Below, piece after piece: positions 1-8,879 of a stretch of DNA of 64,000 bases. How positions within the stretch are numbered: position 1 is the first letter of the stretch; each line of letters begins with the position of its first letter. This DNA comes from JBGPQJ01 sp963829485. GTDB taxonomy: Bacteria; Chloroflexota; Anaerolineae; Anaerolineales; Villigracilaceae. Where the stretch lies: assembly GCA_963829485.1 (NCBI GenBank), contig CAWHIK010000008.1, positions 186,001-250,000 of the forward strand. Direction: 5' to 3'. The position numbers and the translations under genes are program-made. A model generated the notes under the pieces. The model was given only the letters and a program-made list of their open reading frames with translations, ran no database searches and had not been told where the DNA came from.

Positions 1-549
1 GGCACGGTGCAGATCGGTCATCGCTATGGATTCTCCGTCAATGTCTACGGATTTTCCACCAACGCCCACACGCTCGATGTGCAAAATGGATTCGAGCGCG
101 GGCTGAATGCCCTCATCCCTGCGCTGGCCGGCGCGGACGAACTCTCGGGCATCGGCGAGATGGAAGCCGGTGTGAGTGGATCGTTTGCCCAGATGGTAGC
201 GGACAATGAATTTGCATCCAGCATCCTCCGCGCCCGAAAGGGTTTTCAGACAAACGAAGAAACCCTGGCTGTGGATGTCATCGCCACGGTCATGAACGGA
301 TCACGCAATTTCCTTGGCCAGAAGCACACTATGAAATATCTAAAGTCGGGTGAAGTCCTGCTGACAAAACTGGCGGAGCGCGGCACCTGGGAAAATTGGG
401 AAAGCGAAGAACGCAAAGGATTCCTCGAACGGGCACACGCTGAGGCTGAAAAAATCCTGCGCGAGCATATTGTTCCGCCCCTTGACGATACCCAGGAGAA
501 AGAATTGGACCAAATCATGGCAGCAGCTCACAAGGAATTGGTAAAGTAA
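1..549 (+). CDS. MttB-family (trimethylamine/betaine) methyltransferase, C-terminal part
   Basis: The reading frame is open from the first base, so the gene starts upstream of the window; only about 182 C-terminal residues are present. Sequence such as GRSGxx-free barrel strands, the GVSGSFAQMVADNEF stretch and the tail ending in a Glu/Lys-rich helix (HIVPPLDDTQEKELDQIM) match the C-terminus of trimethylamine methyltransferase (MttB) family proteins. Family members move a methyl group from a methylated amine or betaine to a corrinoid protein. Most are non-pyrrolysine homologues (MtgB type); whether this one has an in-frame amber codon cannot be told because the relevant part is missing. The methyl-THF:corrinoid methyltransferase two genes downstream supports a methyl-transfer role. 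The substrate is unknown. Confidence 0.82.
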   Translation, partial: GTVQIGHRYGFSVNVYGFSTNAHTLDVQNGFERGLNALIPALAGADELSGIGEMEAGVSGSFAQMVADNEFASSILRARKGFQTNEETLAVDVIATVMNGSRNFLGQKHTMKYLKSGEVLLTKLAERGTWENWESEERKGFLERAHAEAEKILREHIVPPLDDTQEKELDQIMAAAHKELVK

Positions 550-585
550 AATCATCGGATACTCATTATTGATGCAGGAGAATTC

Positions 586-1746
586 ATGCTTGATAAAGCA
601 AAAGCCATTAACAAACAGATCGTAGACTGGCGGCGTGATTTTCACATGCACCCCGAGCTGGGATTTACCGAGGCGCGCACTTCAGCAAAGGTCGCTGAAA
701 TTTGCGAAAGCCTGGGTTACCGGGTCAGGCGCGGGGTCGGGAGAACGGGCGTGGTCGCTGATTTCGGGAATGGAAAGCCGGTCGTCGCCATTCGCGCAGA
801 CATGGATGCCCTCCCCATCCTTGAAGCCAACGATGTGCCGTATGTCTCCCATAATGCTGGCGTGATGCATGCCTGCGGGCATGACAGTCACACCGCCATG
901 GCGCTTGGTGCGGCGTCACTGCTGGCAAAGGAAAAATTCCCCGGTACGGTGCGCTTCCTGTTTCAGCCATCCGAGGAAATCGGGGACGAGGAAGGCATCA
1001 GCGGCGCTCCGCGCATGATCGAGGACGGCGCCATCGAAGGCGTGGATTTCGTCATCGCCCAGCATGTGGACGCCGTGGCGGCTACCGGTACCATTGGCAT
1101 CGAATCGGGACCGACCTCAGGAGGGGTTGATTCCTGGTTCGGAAAGGTGATCGGCCGCGGCGGGCATGGAGCAAAACCCGAAGCCACTGTGGACCCGTTC
1201 TTCATCACCGCCCACGTCATTTTCGCGCTGAACGGCATCATCTCGCGCCGCATCAACCCATTCGACGCGGCTGTAGTCAGCATCGGGTCGGTTAACGGCG
1301 GATTCACACAGAATGTTATCCCGGACCATGTGGAAATCACTGGCACGCTGCGGTATGCAGATTCCAGTGTGCAGAAACTAATCCATGCCGAGATCACACG
1401 CGCCTTTGAAATCTCAAGAACACTGGGTGGCGATTATGAGTTGAAATTCGAAATCGGCGATCCGCCTCTGGTCAATGATCATGAAGTATCGGAAGTGATC
1501 CGATCAGTGGGAATTGACCTGCTGGGCGTGGAAAATGTGCATCCGATCGTAAAGACCCTGGGAGCGGAGGATTTTGGACGATTCCTGGAGCATGCCCCTG
1601 GCGCCATGTTCACACTTGGGGTTCTCATCGACGACGACCCGCGGCAAATCCACAATCCGCGTTTTGACATCAATGAGAATGCCCTGCCGATCGGAACTGC
1701 CGTGCTGGCAGAAACCGCGTTAAGATTCCTGCGTTCAAGATCGTAA
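586..1746 (+). CDS. M20D-family amidohydrolase/peptidase
   Basis: A 386-residue cytosolic metal-dependent hydrolase of the M20D (IAA-amino acid hydrolase/HipO/AbgB-like) group. The N-terminus has HMHPELGF, followed by the metal-binding MHACGHDSHTAMALG near residues 90-105, a QPSEE glutamate motif near residue 125 and an AQHVD motif near residue 165. The dimerisation lid lies around residues 180-290. Length is typical of the family. The ATG at 586 follows a GCAGGAG ribosome site. It sits between an mttB-family gene and a corrinoid methyltransferase gene on the same strand, so it may release the methylated amine from an N-acyl or amide precursor. That link is inference from position; members hydrolyse many N-acyl amino acids. 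Confidence 0.88.
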   Translation: MLDKAKAINKQIVDWRRDFHMHPELGFTEARTSAKVAEICESLGYRVRRGVGRTGVVADFGNGKPVVAIRADMDALPILEANDVPYVSHNAGVMHACGHDSHTAMALGAASLLAKEKFPGTVRFLFQPSEEIGDEEGISGAPRMIEDGAIEGVDFVIAQHVDAVAATGTIGIESGPTSGGVDSWFGKVIGRGGHGAKPEATVDPFFITAHVIFALNGIISRRINPFDAAVVSIGSVNGGFTQNVIPDHVEITGTLRYADSSVQKLIHAEITRAFEISRTLGGDYELKFEIGDPPLVNDHEVSEVIRSVGIDLLGVENVHPIVKTLGAEDFGRFLEHAPGAMFTLGVLIDDDPRQIHNPRFDINENALPIGTAVLAETALRFLRSRS

Positions 1747-1801
1747 TTTCAGACCCATTCAATTATCACATTATGCAAAGACAGGAAGCAAGGAGACCAT
1801 C

Positions 1802-2669
1802 ATGCTCACTTCGCTTAAAAGGCGCAAAAAAGGAAGTAAAAATCGGGATCGACCGCCCATTCGTGATGATCGGCGAGAAAATCAATCCCACGGGTCATAA
1901 GAAACTCGCTGCGGCATTGACCGAAGGTAATTTCGATTATGTGCGCGAGATCACCGAACGCCAGATCGCCTGGGGGGCTGATGTACTGGATGTCAATGTT
2001 GGCGTGCCCGGCATCGACGAACCCACGATGATCAAAAAGGTGGTCGAACTGGTCGCCTCGATCACGGACATGCCCTTATGCATCGACTCGGGAAATCCGG
2101 ATGTTCTAAAAGCGGGACTGTCTGCAGCACCCGGTAAACCTCTGGTCAATTCGGTCAGCGGCGAAGAAAGCCGCCTGGCATCGGTTCTACCGTTGGTCAG
2201 CGAACGGGGCGCAGCAGTTATCGGTCTGACAATGGACGACAACGGCATCCCCAAAACTGCAGAGGAACGCGTGGCGGTGGCTGAGAAAATCCTGGAACGC
2301 GCCGCGCGGTTGGGCATCTCAGCGGAGGATGTCATTATCGACCCCCTCGTGTTGACCGTTGGCTCGGAGAGCAAAGCCGCGCTGGTCACTCTCCAGACCA
2401 TCGAACTGCTGCGAACAAACCTGGGCGTAAATGTCAACCTGGGAGCAAGTAATGTGTCCTTTGGCCTGCCCGATCGGTCGACTGTGAACCAGGCATTCAT
2501 GTCGATGGCCATCCAGGCAGGTGCGACCTGCGCGATCACGGACGCAGTCAAACTGGGAGCGACCATCCGCGCCACGGACCTGCTGATGGGCAGGGATGAT
2601 TATGCGATGCGCTACATCAAATATTTCAGAGCATCAGAGGCGTTGAGGGAAAAAGAATCCAAGGCTTAA
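1802..2669 (+). CDS. Methyltetrahydrofolate:corrinoid methyltransferase (MtgA/AcsE-like), frameshifted near its start
   Basis: A pterin-binding TIM-barrel protein of about 288 residues, related to AcsE and MtgA. It has IGEKINPTGH at the N-terminus, DVLDVNVGVPG and LCIDSGNP pterin-site motifs, VIGLTMDDNGIP, and LGASNVSFGLP. It should pass a methyl group between a corrinoid protein and tetrahydrofolate, the step after the MttB-family reaction encoded at the left edge. The natural start is probably the ATG at 1802, preceded by AAGGAG, giving MLTSLK; after six codons the frame must shift by one base in the AAAAGG at about 1817-1822 to continue GAKKEVKIG. A longer in-frame start at 1773 also exists but gives an unrelated N-terminus. 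One extra A is the likely cause. Confidence 0.85.
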
Positions 2670-2671
2670 TT

Positions 2672-2710
2672 AATGATTAGGGGCGGCGCGATGCGCCGCC
2701 CCTAATCATT
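2672..2710. terminator. Bidirectional hairpin terminator between convergent genes
   Basis: An 18-bp perfect stem (ATTAGGGGCGGCGC core) with a 3-nt loop. It lies immediately after the corrinoid methyltransferase stop and contains the stop codon of the convergent PIG-L gene. The T-tracts are short on both sides. Confidence 0.75.
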
Positions 2711-3477
2711 TTAATTGAGGTTATATTCCGCAATGCAGCGATAGGGTATTGAGCGATCTTAAGTCCCTCTGCGCGTTCACATCCATGGCGTTCTGCGAAC
2801 TGCCTGGCTTTAAAGTCGAGCGCGAAGAGCAGCTGCTCCATTCCATCCGGATCGAATTGGGCTTCGTAACATTTGACCGCCTCCACCTTCTTTTCCCAAA
2901 CTGCATCGACATCGGAGAAATAATTCGGTTCGCGAGTGAAATAGAATGCGATCCCGAGCAGTTCGTGCGGTGTGTACGCGGCATCCACCGCAGGGTCGCT
3001 GCTGGAGATTTTCGTCAGCCCAAAGAGCGATGCGGCGCTGGCGGCGGCCAGACCGGTGGTGTAATGGTCGCGGTGCGCCTCGTAAGTCAACCAGGGATCA
3101 GGTGCAAAGATGAAATCCGGCTTGACCAAGCGGATATGCTTGAGCAGGTCGCGCCAGACCGAAAAGTAACTGTATTCACCGGCATCCGGATACCCGAGCC
3201 AGATCTGATCCTTCACGCCGATGATATTTGCTGCTGAAGTTTGATCCCGTTTAAGAGTCTCGGCAGCCTGGGTAGGTGAAAGCGATGCGTCCACAACTCC
3301 CATGAGGTCGTCGGTGACGGTCAGGTAAATGAGCTCCGCACCTTTTTCAGCCAGGGCAGCAAGGGTCGCGCCAGCGCCGATGTCATTGTCATCGTAATGC
3401 GGCTGGATGCAGAGGATGCGTTTAGCCGAATAAATGTCTGGGATGGGAAGGAGGGTTTCAAATGAGGGTGCGTCCAT
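2677..3477 (-). CDS. PIG-L family deacetylase
   Basis: About 266 residues from the ATG at 3477 (MDAPSFETL); an in-frame extension upstream has no family-like sequence. The zinc motif is CIQPHYDDNDIGAG near residues 20-35, a variant of the usual PHPDDE with Tyr replacing Pro and Asn replacing Glu between the aspartates. A second metal motif is HRDHYTTG. The family removes N-acetyl groups from GlcNAc-type conjugates such as mycothiol or bacillithiol precursors, glycolipids and antibiotics. The substrate is unknown here. The final residues are encoded inside the terminator hairpin. It is divergent from the phn operon. Confidence 0.85.
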   Translation of the reverse strand: MDAPSFETLLPIPDIYSAKRILCIQPHYDDNDIGAGATLAALAEKGAELIYLTVTDDLMGVVDASLSPTQAAETLKRDQTSAANIIGVKDQIWLGYPDAGEYSYFSVWRDLLKHIRLVKPDFIFAPDPWLTYEAHRDHYTTGLAAASAASLFGLTKISSSDPAVDAAYTPHELLGIAFYFTREPNYFSDVDAVWEKKVEAVKCYEAQFDPDGMEQLLFALDFKARQFAERHGCERAEGLKIAQYPIAALRNITSIKMIRGGASRRP

Positions 3478-3553
3478 ATTTATGATTATATTCGCCTTTC
3501 CAAACAAGTGACAGAATACCAACCGATGAGTGACATTAATTCCAAATTCTAAC

Positions 3554-3582
3554 TTGAAAATGAAATCAATTAGGATTATCAT
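3554..3582 (+). promoter_or_regulatory. Candidate sigma-70 promoter for the phn operon
   Basis: TTGAAA at 3554-3559 and TATCAT at 3577-3582 with a 17-bp spacer, placed about 55 bp ahead of the phnD start in an AT-rich divergent region. Confidence 0.45.
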
Positions 3583-3638
3583 TTATGCAAGGTTTAATCA
3601 AGCCTATCCCAAATTCATTACACAAAGAGGAGAAGACT

Positions 3639-4694
3639 ATGACCAAGCGCGTTTTATTCACCGTGTTCGCTGTCCTTGTAATTTCAGCGACCATACTCTC
3701 GGCGTGCGCGCCGGCCCCAACCCCAACGGAGGAACCTGTTGTTCAACCGACGGAAGCGCCCAAGCCAACTGAAGTCCCGCCCACGCCCGAACCGACCGCT
3801 GTCCCACTCGGCTCGCCCGAGAATCCCCTGGTCATGGCGCTCGCCCCAAGCGCCACATCCCAGGAGCTTCAGACCGGCGGCGAAGCAATTGCAGCCAAAT
3901 TGAGCGAACTGACCGGTTACACCATCGAGACCGAAGTGCCTGCCAACTACGCTGCTATGATCGAAGCGATGGGTTCCGGTAATGCCCATATTGGCTGGCT
4001 CGCTCCTGTTCAATACATCGTTGCTCACGGCAAAGGCTTTGCAGATGTGGCACTCTCGACCATCCGCAATGGTTCCAATCACTACGGTGTCCAGTACGTG
4101 GTGAACTCCGAGTTTAAAGATGCCGATGGTAATCCATTCACACTTTACTATGATCCGGCCACCGGCAAGAGCACGGCGGATGCCAAGACTGCCTTGGCGC
4201 AATTGGATGGCAAGAAACCCTGTTGGACCGACCCACTGTCCGCATCCGGTTACATTATTCCGTCCGGCATCTTGAAGGCAGAAGAAATTAAAACCCCGGC
4301 TGGAGCATGGGTTCAAGGCCACCCGACTGTCATCAAGTCCGTGTACCTTAGCCCCAAGGGCGAGATTTGCGCTTTCGGTGCAACGTTCATTGATGCCCGC
4401 TCGAATGTGGTCAATGACTTCCCGGATGTCAATGACAAGGTGCAGATCCTGTGGGTGACCGACCCATTCATCCCGAATGACAATGTTTCCCTGGCCACTG
4501 ATCTCCCGGCAGACATGAAGGAAACGTTGACTCAGGCTCTGGTAGACCTGGCCTCGACCGAGGAAGGTATCGCCTTGCTGAAGAGCGGCGGATACAGCAT
4601 CCAGGGTCTCGAGAAAGTGGATGACACTTTCTATGATGAGTTCCGTGTCTACCTCGAGGCTTCCGGCGTCGACCCGACGACACTCTTCAAGTAA
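3639..4694 (+). CDS. phnD: Phosphate/phosphonate-type ABC transporter substrate-binding lipoprotein (PhnD family)
   Basis: A 351-residue secreted lipoprotein. The signal peptide ends in the lipobox LSAC (Cys at about residue 23) and is followed by a Pro/Thr/Glu-rich tether of about 35 residues typical of Chloroflexota lipoproteins. The rest is a PhnD/SsuA/TauA-type periplasmic-binding fold (PENPLVMALAPSA start, GSGNAHIGWLAPVQY ligand loop, LSASGYIIPSGI). It captures a phosphonate, phosphite or similar oxyanion for the PhnC/PhnE importer encoded just downstream. No C-P lyase gene is in the window, so the true ligand is uncertain. ATG at 3639 follows AAAGAGGAG. The binding protein is separated from the transporter genes by an intrinsic terminator. 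Confidence 0.88.
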   Translation: MTKRVLFTVFAVLVISATILSACAPAPTPTEEPVVQPTEAPKPTEVPPTPEPTAVPLGSPENPLVMALAPSATSQELQTGGEAIAAKLSELTGYTIETEVPANYAAMIEAMGSGNAHIGWLAPVQYIVAHGKGFADVALSTIRNGSNHYGVQYVVNSEFKDADGNPFTLYYDPATGKSTADAKTALAQLDGKKPCWTDPLSASGYIIPSGILKAEEIKTPAGAWVQGHPTVIKSVYLSPKGEICAFGATFIDARSNVVNDFPDVNDKVQILWVTDPFIPNDNVSLATDLPADMKETLTQALVDLASTEEGIALLKSGGYSIQGLEKVDDTFYDEFRVYLEASGVDPTTLFK

Positions 4695-4710
4695 GCCAAC
4701 TTAACCACAG

Positions 4711-4747
4711 AAGAGAGGGATGACGTATTGTCTCCCTCTCTTTTTTT
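4711..4747 (+). terminator. Intercistronic terminator between phnD and phnC
   Basis: Stem AAGAGAGGGA / TCCCTCTCTT with an inner GAC/GTC pairing, followed by seven T. It sits within an operon, a common way to make more binding protein than transporter. Confidence 0.85.
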
Positions 4748-4758
4748 AGTGAAAACCC

Positions 4759-4799
4759 AATACCTGAAATATAAAATGGATTTTTACATTTGAGGTATT
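4759..4799. repeat. Inverted repeat upstream of phnC
   Basis: AATACCTGAAAT at 4759-4770 and ATTTGAGGTATT at 4788-4799 match as an inverted repeat at 11 of 12 positions across a 17-nt AT-rich spacer. It could be an operator or an RNA hairpin ahead of phnC; no role is shown. Confidence 0.4.
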
Positions 4800-4831
4800 T
4801 GATTTTCAAATTGATCAGAATAGGATGACCT

Positions 4832-5599
4832 ATGCTAAGAGTAGAGCACGTCTCCAAGACTTATCCAACGGGTACCCAGGCGCTCAAGGATGTCAGCTTT
4901 GAAGTCAACGATGGTGAATTCCTGGTGGTGATCGGCTTGTCGGGGTCCGGTAAATCCACCCTGCTGAGGTGCATCAACCGCCTGATCGATCCCACCGAGG
5001 GGAAAATCTTTTGGAACGACATCGACATCACCGCCGTCTCGCAATCGGATCTGCGGCTCATCCGTCGTCACATCGGCATGGTGTTCCAGCAGTTCAATCT
5101 CGTCAAGCGGTCGAGCGTACTCACCAACGTCCTGTCCGGAAGGCTTGGATACGTCAATTCTTTCACCAGCCTGTTAAACATCTGGTCGGAGGAAGACAAG
5201 CAGCGGGCGATGAAAGCCCTCGACCGGGTGGGGATTTCGGATAAGGCTTCCGAACGGGCGGATGCCCTGTCGGGCGGTCAGCAGCAGCGGGTGGGCATCG
5301 CTCGCGCGCTCATGCAGGAGCCTAAAGTGATTCTCGCTGATGAACCCGTCGCCAGCCTGGACCCGGTTTTATCCCACACCATCCTGCAATATCTTGAGCA
5401 GCTCAACAAGGAAGGCATCACGGTCATCTGCAGCCTGCACTTTTTGGACCTGGTGCACCGGTATGCTACTCGCGTGATCGCGTTGAAAGATGGAATTAAG
5501 GTTTTCGAAGGCCTCCCACAAGAAATCGACCGGGCAAAGTTCAAGGAAATCTACGGCGAAGAAGCGCAGGAAGTGCGTGCGACTTCCGTCGAGGCATAA
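4832..5599 (+). CDS. phnC: Phosphonate-type ABC transporter ATP-binding protein
   Basis: A 255-residue ABC ATPase. Walker A is GLSGSGKSTLLRC near residues 35-47, the Q-loop is GMVFQQFNLV, the signature is LSGGQQQRVGIARAL, Walker B is VILADEPVASLDP, and the switch His lies in ICSLHFLDLV. The tract between Q-loop and signature has the SVLTNVLSGRLG motif typical of PhnC. It energises the PhnE permeases encoded next. The gene begins about 85 bp after a terminator and ends 2 bp before phnE1, so translation is probably coupled. Confidence 0.95.
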   Translation: MLRVEHVSKTYPTGTQALKDVSFEVNDGEFLVVIGLSGSGKSTLLRCINRLIDPTEGKIFWNDIDITAVSQSDLRLIRRHIGMVFQQFNLVKRSSVLTNVLSGRLGYVNSFTSLLNIWSEEDKQRAMKALDRVGISDKASERADALSGGQQQRVGIARALMQEPKVILADEPVASLDPVLSHTILQYLEQLNKEGITVICSLHFLDLVHRYATRVIALKDGIKVFEGLPQEIDRAKFKEIYGEEAQEVRATSVEA

Positions 5600-5601
5600 G
5601 C

Positions 5602-6998
5602 ATGACTGAAAAAGCTGATAAGCAAGAAAAGTCGCCCTTAATTGCCGGTCTGCTGTCGGCGGTGATCCCGGGTCTGGGGCAAGTCTATGCCCGGCAGGCG
5701 TATCGCGGTGCGGTGATTTTTATCGGCACGATGCTGATCCTGGCGATGGTCATTTGGTACAGGCACCCGATCTGGTACATCGCTCCATTGGGCATCTGGC
5801 TTTGGAATGTGGTGGATGCTGCCAGCCTCGTAGTCGGCCGAAAACGCAGTTTTATTCTCCCCCTCCTGCTCGGGTTGCTGGCTGCCTATGGCATCGGTTG
5901 GCAGGTCTCCCAAATCGACTTCAGCAAGGCCAGCCATCACTCGAGCTTATCTTATCGTCCGGCCGATGTTCAGGCCTGATTTCATCGAACCGAGGCGTGA
6001 AGAGAATTCCATCTGGGTGGGCGTGGAAGTCCCCTGTTCGCCGCAGCCTCCCGCAAGCGTATCCGCAGCAGACGGTGAAAAGACCCTGGCTGTCACTCCT
6101 GATTGCGGAACCGTTCACGAGACTCTGATCGTCACCGCTACGGGCTTGTGGCCGAACACCGATACGAATGTCGTCTGGCGAACTCCCATCGGCGACCCGA
6201 AGATGGTTAGCGAGGATGAAAACTCCATGCTGGTCGTGCCTTCCGATGAAAACGGCAGCTTGACGGTCGTCATTCGGGTGCCAACAACGGCATTGGTTGC
6301 TGCACCTGATCCCGACTCTCCCTCAGCAGCACCGAGTTTACCTCTATCAATATCGTCCCTTGGGGGGTATTCAACTTTCCTATGTTGGCGGAGAGGTGCT
6401 CAAGGGCGCCGCAGTGACGGTTGCTATGGCACTCATGGCAACCACTCTGGCCATGTTTGTTGCGGTACCCATCAGCTTTCTGGCTGCGCACAACCTGATG
6501 AGTGGAAATCCCTTCACCCTGGGCATTTATTATATTGTGCGGACAATTCTTAACATCCTGCGGTCGATTGAGGCTTTGATCATCGCCATCATTTTTGTGA
6601 CCATCGTCGGTCTGGGACCTTTCGCCGGCGTGATGGCGCTGGCCATCCACTCCGTGGCTGCACTGGCGAAGCTGTACTCCGAAGTCATCGAGGGGATCGA
6701 CAATGGTCCAATCGAGGCCATCTACGCTACCGGCGCCACCTGGGTGCAGATGGTGGGTTATGCGGTCATTCCGCAAATCGTGCCGGCTTTTACATCATTT
6801 ACTATTTACCGTTGGGATATCAACGTCCGCTCAGCCACGGTGATCGGACTGGTGGGTGGAGGCGGCATCGGTTTCCTTCTGGTAGAACTCATCCGCGTCA
6901 ATGATATGAGAGGCGTGAGCGCTGTCTTCATAGCCATTGCAGTAATCGTGATCGTTCTCGACTTTGTCAGCGCCAAGGTAAGGGAGAGGCTGATCTAA
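5602..6998 (+). CDS. phnE: Phosphonate-type ABC permease PhnE, with extra N-terminal and extracytoplasmic domains; two frameshifts
   Basis: Read across two one-base frame breaks, this is one protein of about 465 residues. Part 1 (5602 to about 5930) holds three or four membrane segments starting with SAVIPGLGQVYARQAYRG, which resembles TM2-type small membrane domains. Part 2 (about 5935-6300) is a soluble beta-rich segment with VEVPCSP, LAVTPDCGTVHETLIVTATG and VVWRTP. Part 3 (about 6340-6998) is the binding-protein-dependent transport permease domain, with the ABC-contact EGIDNGPIEAIYATGAT loop. The first break is near 5930 (one extra base), the second between about 6300 and 6340. The domain order matches the intact second permease downstream, which argues for sequencing error rather than gene decay. 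Confidence 0.75.
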
Positions 6999-6999
6999 C

Positions 7000-8139
7000 A
7001 TGAAAAAGCCAAATCCCGCACTCCGCATTGGGCGCATTACTCTCACAGTTGCAGTCCTCGCCGCCGTATACTGGTGGGCATGGCAGGTCACCGGAATCGA
7101 ACCCGCGAAGCTGGCTGATTTATCCAAGGGCATGCACGTCCTGCGTGAATTTGCGTCGCCAAACTTCTTCTCACGGGATGTCGAACTCACCACCATTGAG
7201 ATTGACTTCCCCATCCCATGCGGATCGGCGCCGAACGCTGATCCCATCACCTCCGGACCTCGCATCGTGACCAGTGTTCCCTGCGCGGACCCCGGAGAAG
7301 AATTCACGCTCGAGGGTTTCGAGTTGGTCCCCAATGTTGAAACTGTCATACGCTGGGAATTTCCCGACGACCGGCAAATGACAGCCATCCGTACCACGAC
7401 CGATGAAAAAGGTTATTTTTCCGAGATTGTTCAAGCCCGCCCCATAGCCGCTTCAGAAAACGGAGTCGCCAGCCAGCTCGCGGTGGAAACGCTCAAGCCG
7501 GTGGGCAGGATCCAGTTCAGCAATTCATTCAAGGAAGCTGCCGCCGCCATGTTCGTCACCATCTTCATGGCGCTATTTTCCACCACCCTTGCCACGATCA
7601 TCGCCACACCGCTCAGTTTCCTGGCAGCCAGCAACATCATGCGGCACAGCAAGGTGGGAACAACCGTTTATTATGTGACGCGATCCTTTTTCAACCTCGT
7701 CCGCGCCTATGACCCACTGGTGATGGCGACAGTTTTCGGCTTCTGGCTCGGATTCGGGCCTCTACCCGGTATCCTCGCCTTGACTGTGGTCACGGTTGCT
7801 TCTCTCGGCAAGCTTTTTTCTGAAACCATCGAGGGGATCGACAATGGTCCTATTGAAGCAGTGGCTGCCACAGGCGCAACACGCATCCAGAATGTTGTTT
7901 ATGCAGTCATTCCCCAGATCGTGCCGGATTTCGTTTCATTCATCATTTACCACTGGGACATCAATGTTCGCATCTCGACCATTATCGGGTTCGTCGGCGG
8001 CGGCGGGATAGGCTATTACCTGAATGAGCAGATCAACGGATTCCACTACAACGATGCAGCCACAGCCATCTGGCTGATCGTCATCGTGGTCATGGCGATG
8101 GATTTCCTGAGCGCCGAGGTTCGCAAACGGTTGACTTAA
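7000..8139 (+). CDS. phnE: Phosphonate-type ABC permease PhnE (second copy) with extracytoplasmic insert
   Basis: An intact 379-residue membrane protein. One TM helix (residues 10-30) is followed by about 140 soluble residues (IDFPIPCGS, IVTSVPCADPGEEFTL, ETVIRWEFPDDR) and then the transport permease domain from about residue 170 with five or six helices and the EGIDNGPIEAVAATGAT cytoplasmic loop. The soluble region resembles the one in phnE1 (paired Cys, V..P..CA/CG.., VxWxxP), so the two permeases are paralogues that probably form a heterodimer with PhnC. The start is 1 bp after the phnE1 stop. Standard PhnE is about 260-280 residues, so the insert is an addition. Confidence 0.9.
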   Translation: MKKPNPALRIGRITLTVAVLAAVYWWAWQVTGIEPAKLADLSKGMHVLREFASPNFFSRDVELTTIEIDFPIPCGSAPNADPITSGPRIVTSVPCADPGEEFTLEGFELVPNVETVIRWEFPDDRQMTAIRTTTDEKGYFSEIVQARPIAASENGVASQLAVETLKPVGRIQFSNSFKEAAAAMFVTIFMALFSTTLATIIATPLSFLAASNIMRHSKVGTTVYYVTRSFFNLVRAYDPLVMATVFGFWLGFGPLPGILALTVVTVASLGKLFSETIEGIDNGPIEAVAATGATRIQNVVYAVIPQIVPDFVSFIIYHWDINVRISTIIGFVGGGGIGYYLNEQINGFHYNDAATAIWLIVIVVMAMDFLSAEVRKRLT

Positions 8140-8160
8140 CTGGATGAGAGTTTCATCAGA

Positions 8161-8195
8161 AAATCCGGTCACGGTGCACCGTTCCCGGATTTTTT
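8161..8195 (+). terminator. Terminator of the phn operon
   Basis: AAATCCGG ... CCGGATTT with an inner ACGGTG/CACCGT stem, followed by TTTTTGTTG, 21 bp after the second phnE stop. Confidence 0.9.
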
Positions 8196-8212
8196 GTTGT
8201 AAAATCCTGCCT

Positions 8213-8879
8213 GTGTTTAGAAAACTGATCAAGATGACCTTTCAACTGGCACTTATCCTGCTCATCCTGGCTGCTGCAGCAATCCTGTTGCCCCGCCTGG
8301 TCACAGCAGTATATGCCTTCTCACGCACCTACTCCACGAACTCATCGCCCTCGCGTCCGGTCGCGATCGTTTTCGGTGCGGGTCTGCGGCGCGATGGCAC
8401 GCCCACGCTTGTCCTGCGCGACCGGGTGGAGACGGCTGTTGAACTTTACAAACAGGGGAAGGTCTCGAAACTGCTGATGAGCGGGGATAACCGTTTCGAA
8501 TACTACAACGAACCGGAGGCTATGCGCCAATATGCCCTTCTGCTGGGTGTGTCCGGATGAAGACATCGTCCTGGATTACGCCGGACGCCGCACCTATGAC
8601 ACCTGCTATCGCGCAGGAGCCATCTTTGGCGTTAAGAAAGCCGTTCTCGTGACACAGCTCTTTCACCTCCCGCGCGCTATCTACACTTGCAACAACCTCG
8701 GTGTGGAAGCAGTCGGCGTGGAAGCAGACCGCACGTATTATCGAAAGATCACCCGCTTCTTCTGGAACGTCCGCGAACTCCCCGCCACCCTCACCGCGCT
8801 GGTGGAAGTCCACCTGACCCACCCCCTGCCGGTGCTCGGTGAACCCGAACCCATCTTCCCGGAGGTATCTGCCAAATGA
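8213..8879 (+). CDS. SanA/YdcF-like (DUF218) membrane protein, frameshifted
   Basis: One N-terminal TM helix (FQLALILLILAAAAILLPRL) followed by a DUF218 domain: VAIVFGAGLRRDG, RVETAVELYKQGKVSKLLMSG, YDTCYRAGAIFG and LVTQLFHLPRA. E. coli SanA and ElyC are envelope-related members; the biochemical activity is not known. The frame breaks at about 8548-8556: the sequence ...YALLLGV is followed by PDEDIVLDYAG one frame over, so one base is extra in GGTGTGTCC. Start choice is GTG at 8213 or ATG at 8234, both after the phn terminator. The 3' end overlaps the HD-domain gene by 4 bp. Confidence 0.78.

Noticed and set aside
1..549. Pyrrolysine-containing MttB
   Set aside because: The internal amber-codon region lies outside the window; most homologues lack it, so no claim is made.
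2749..3237. Long plus-strand open frame opposite the PIG-L gene
   Set aside because: It is antisense to a clear deacetylase and has no recognisable protein features.
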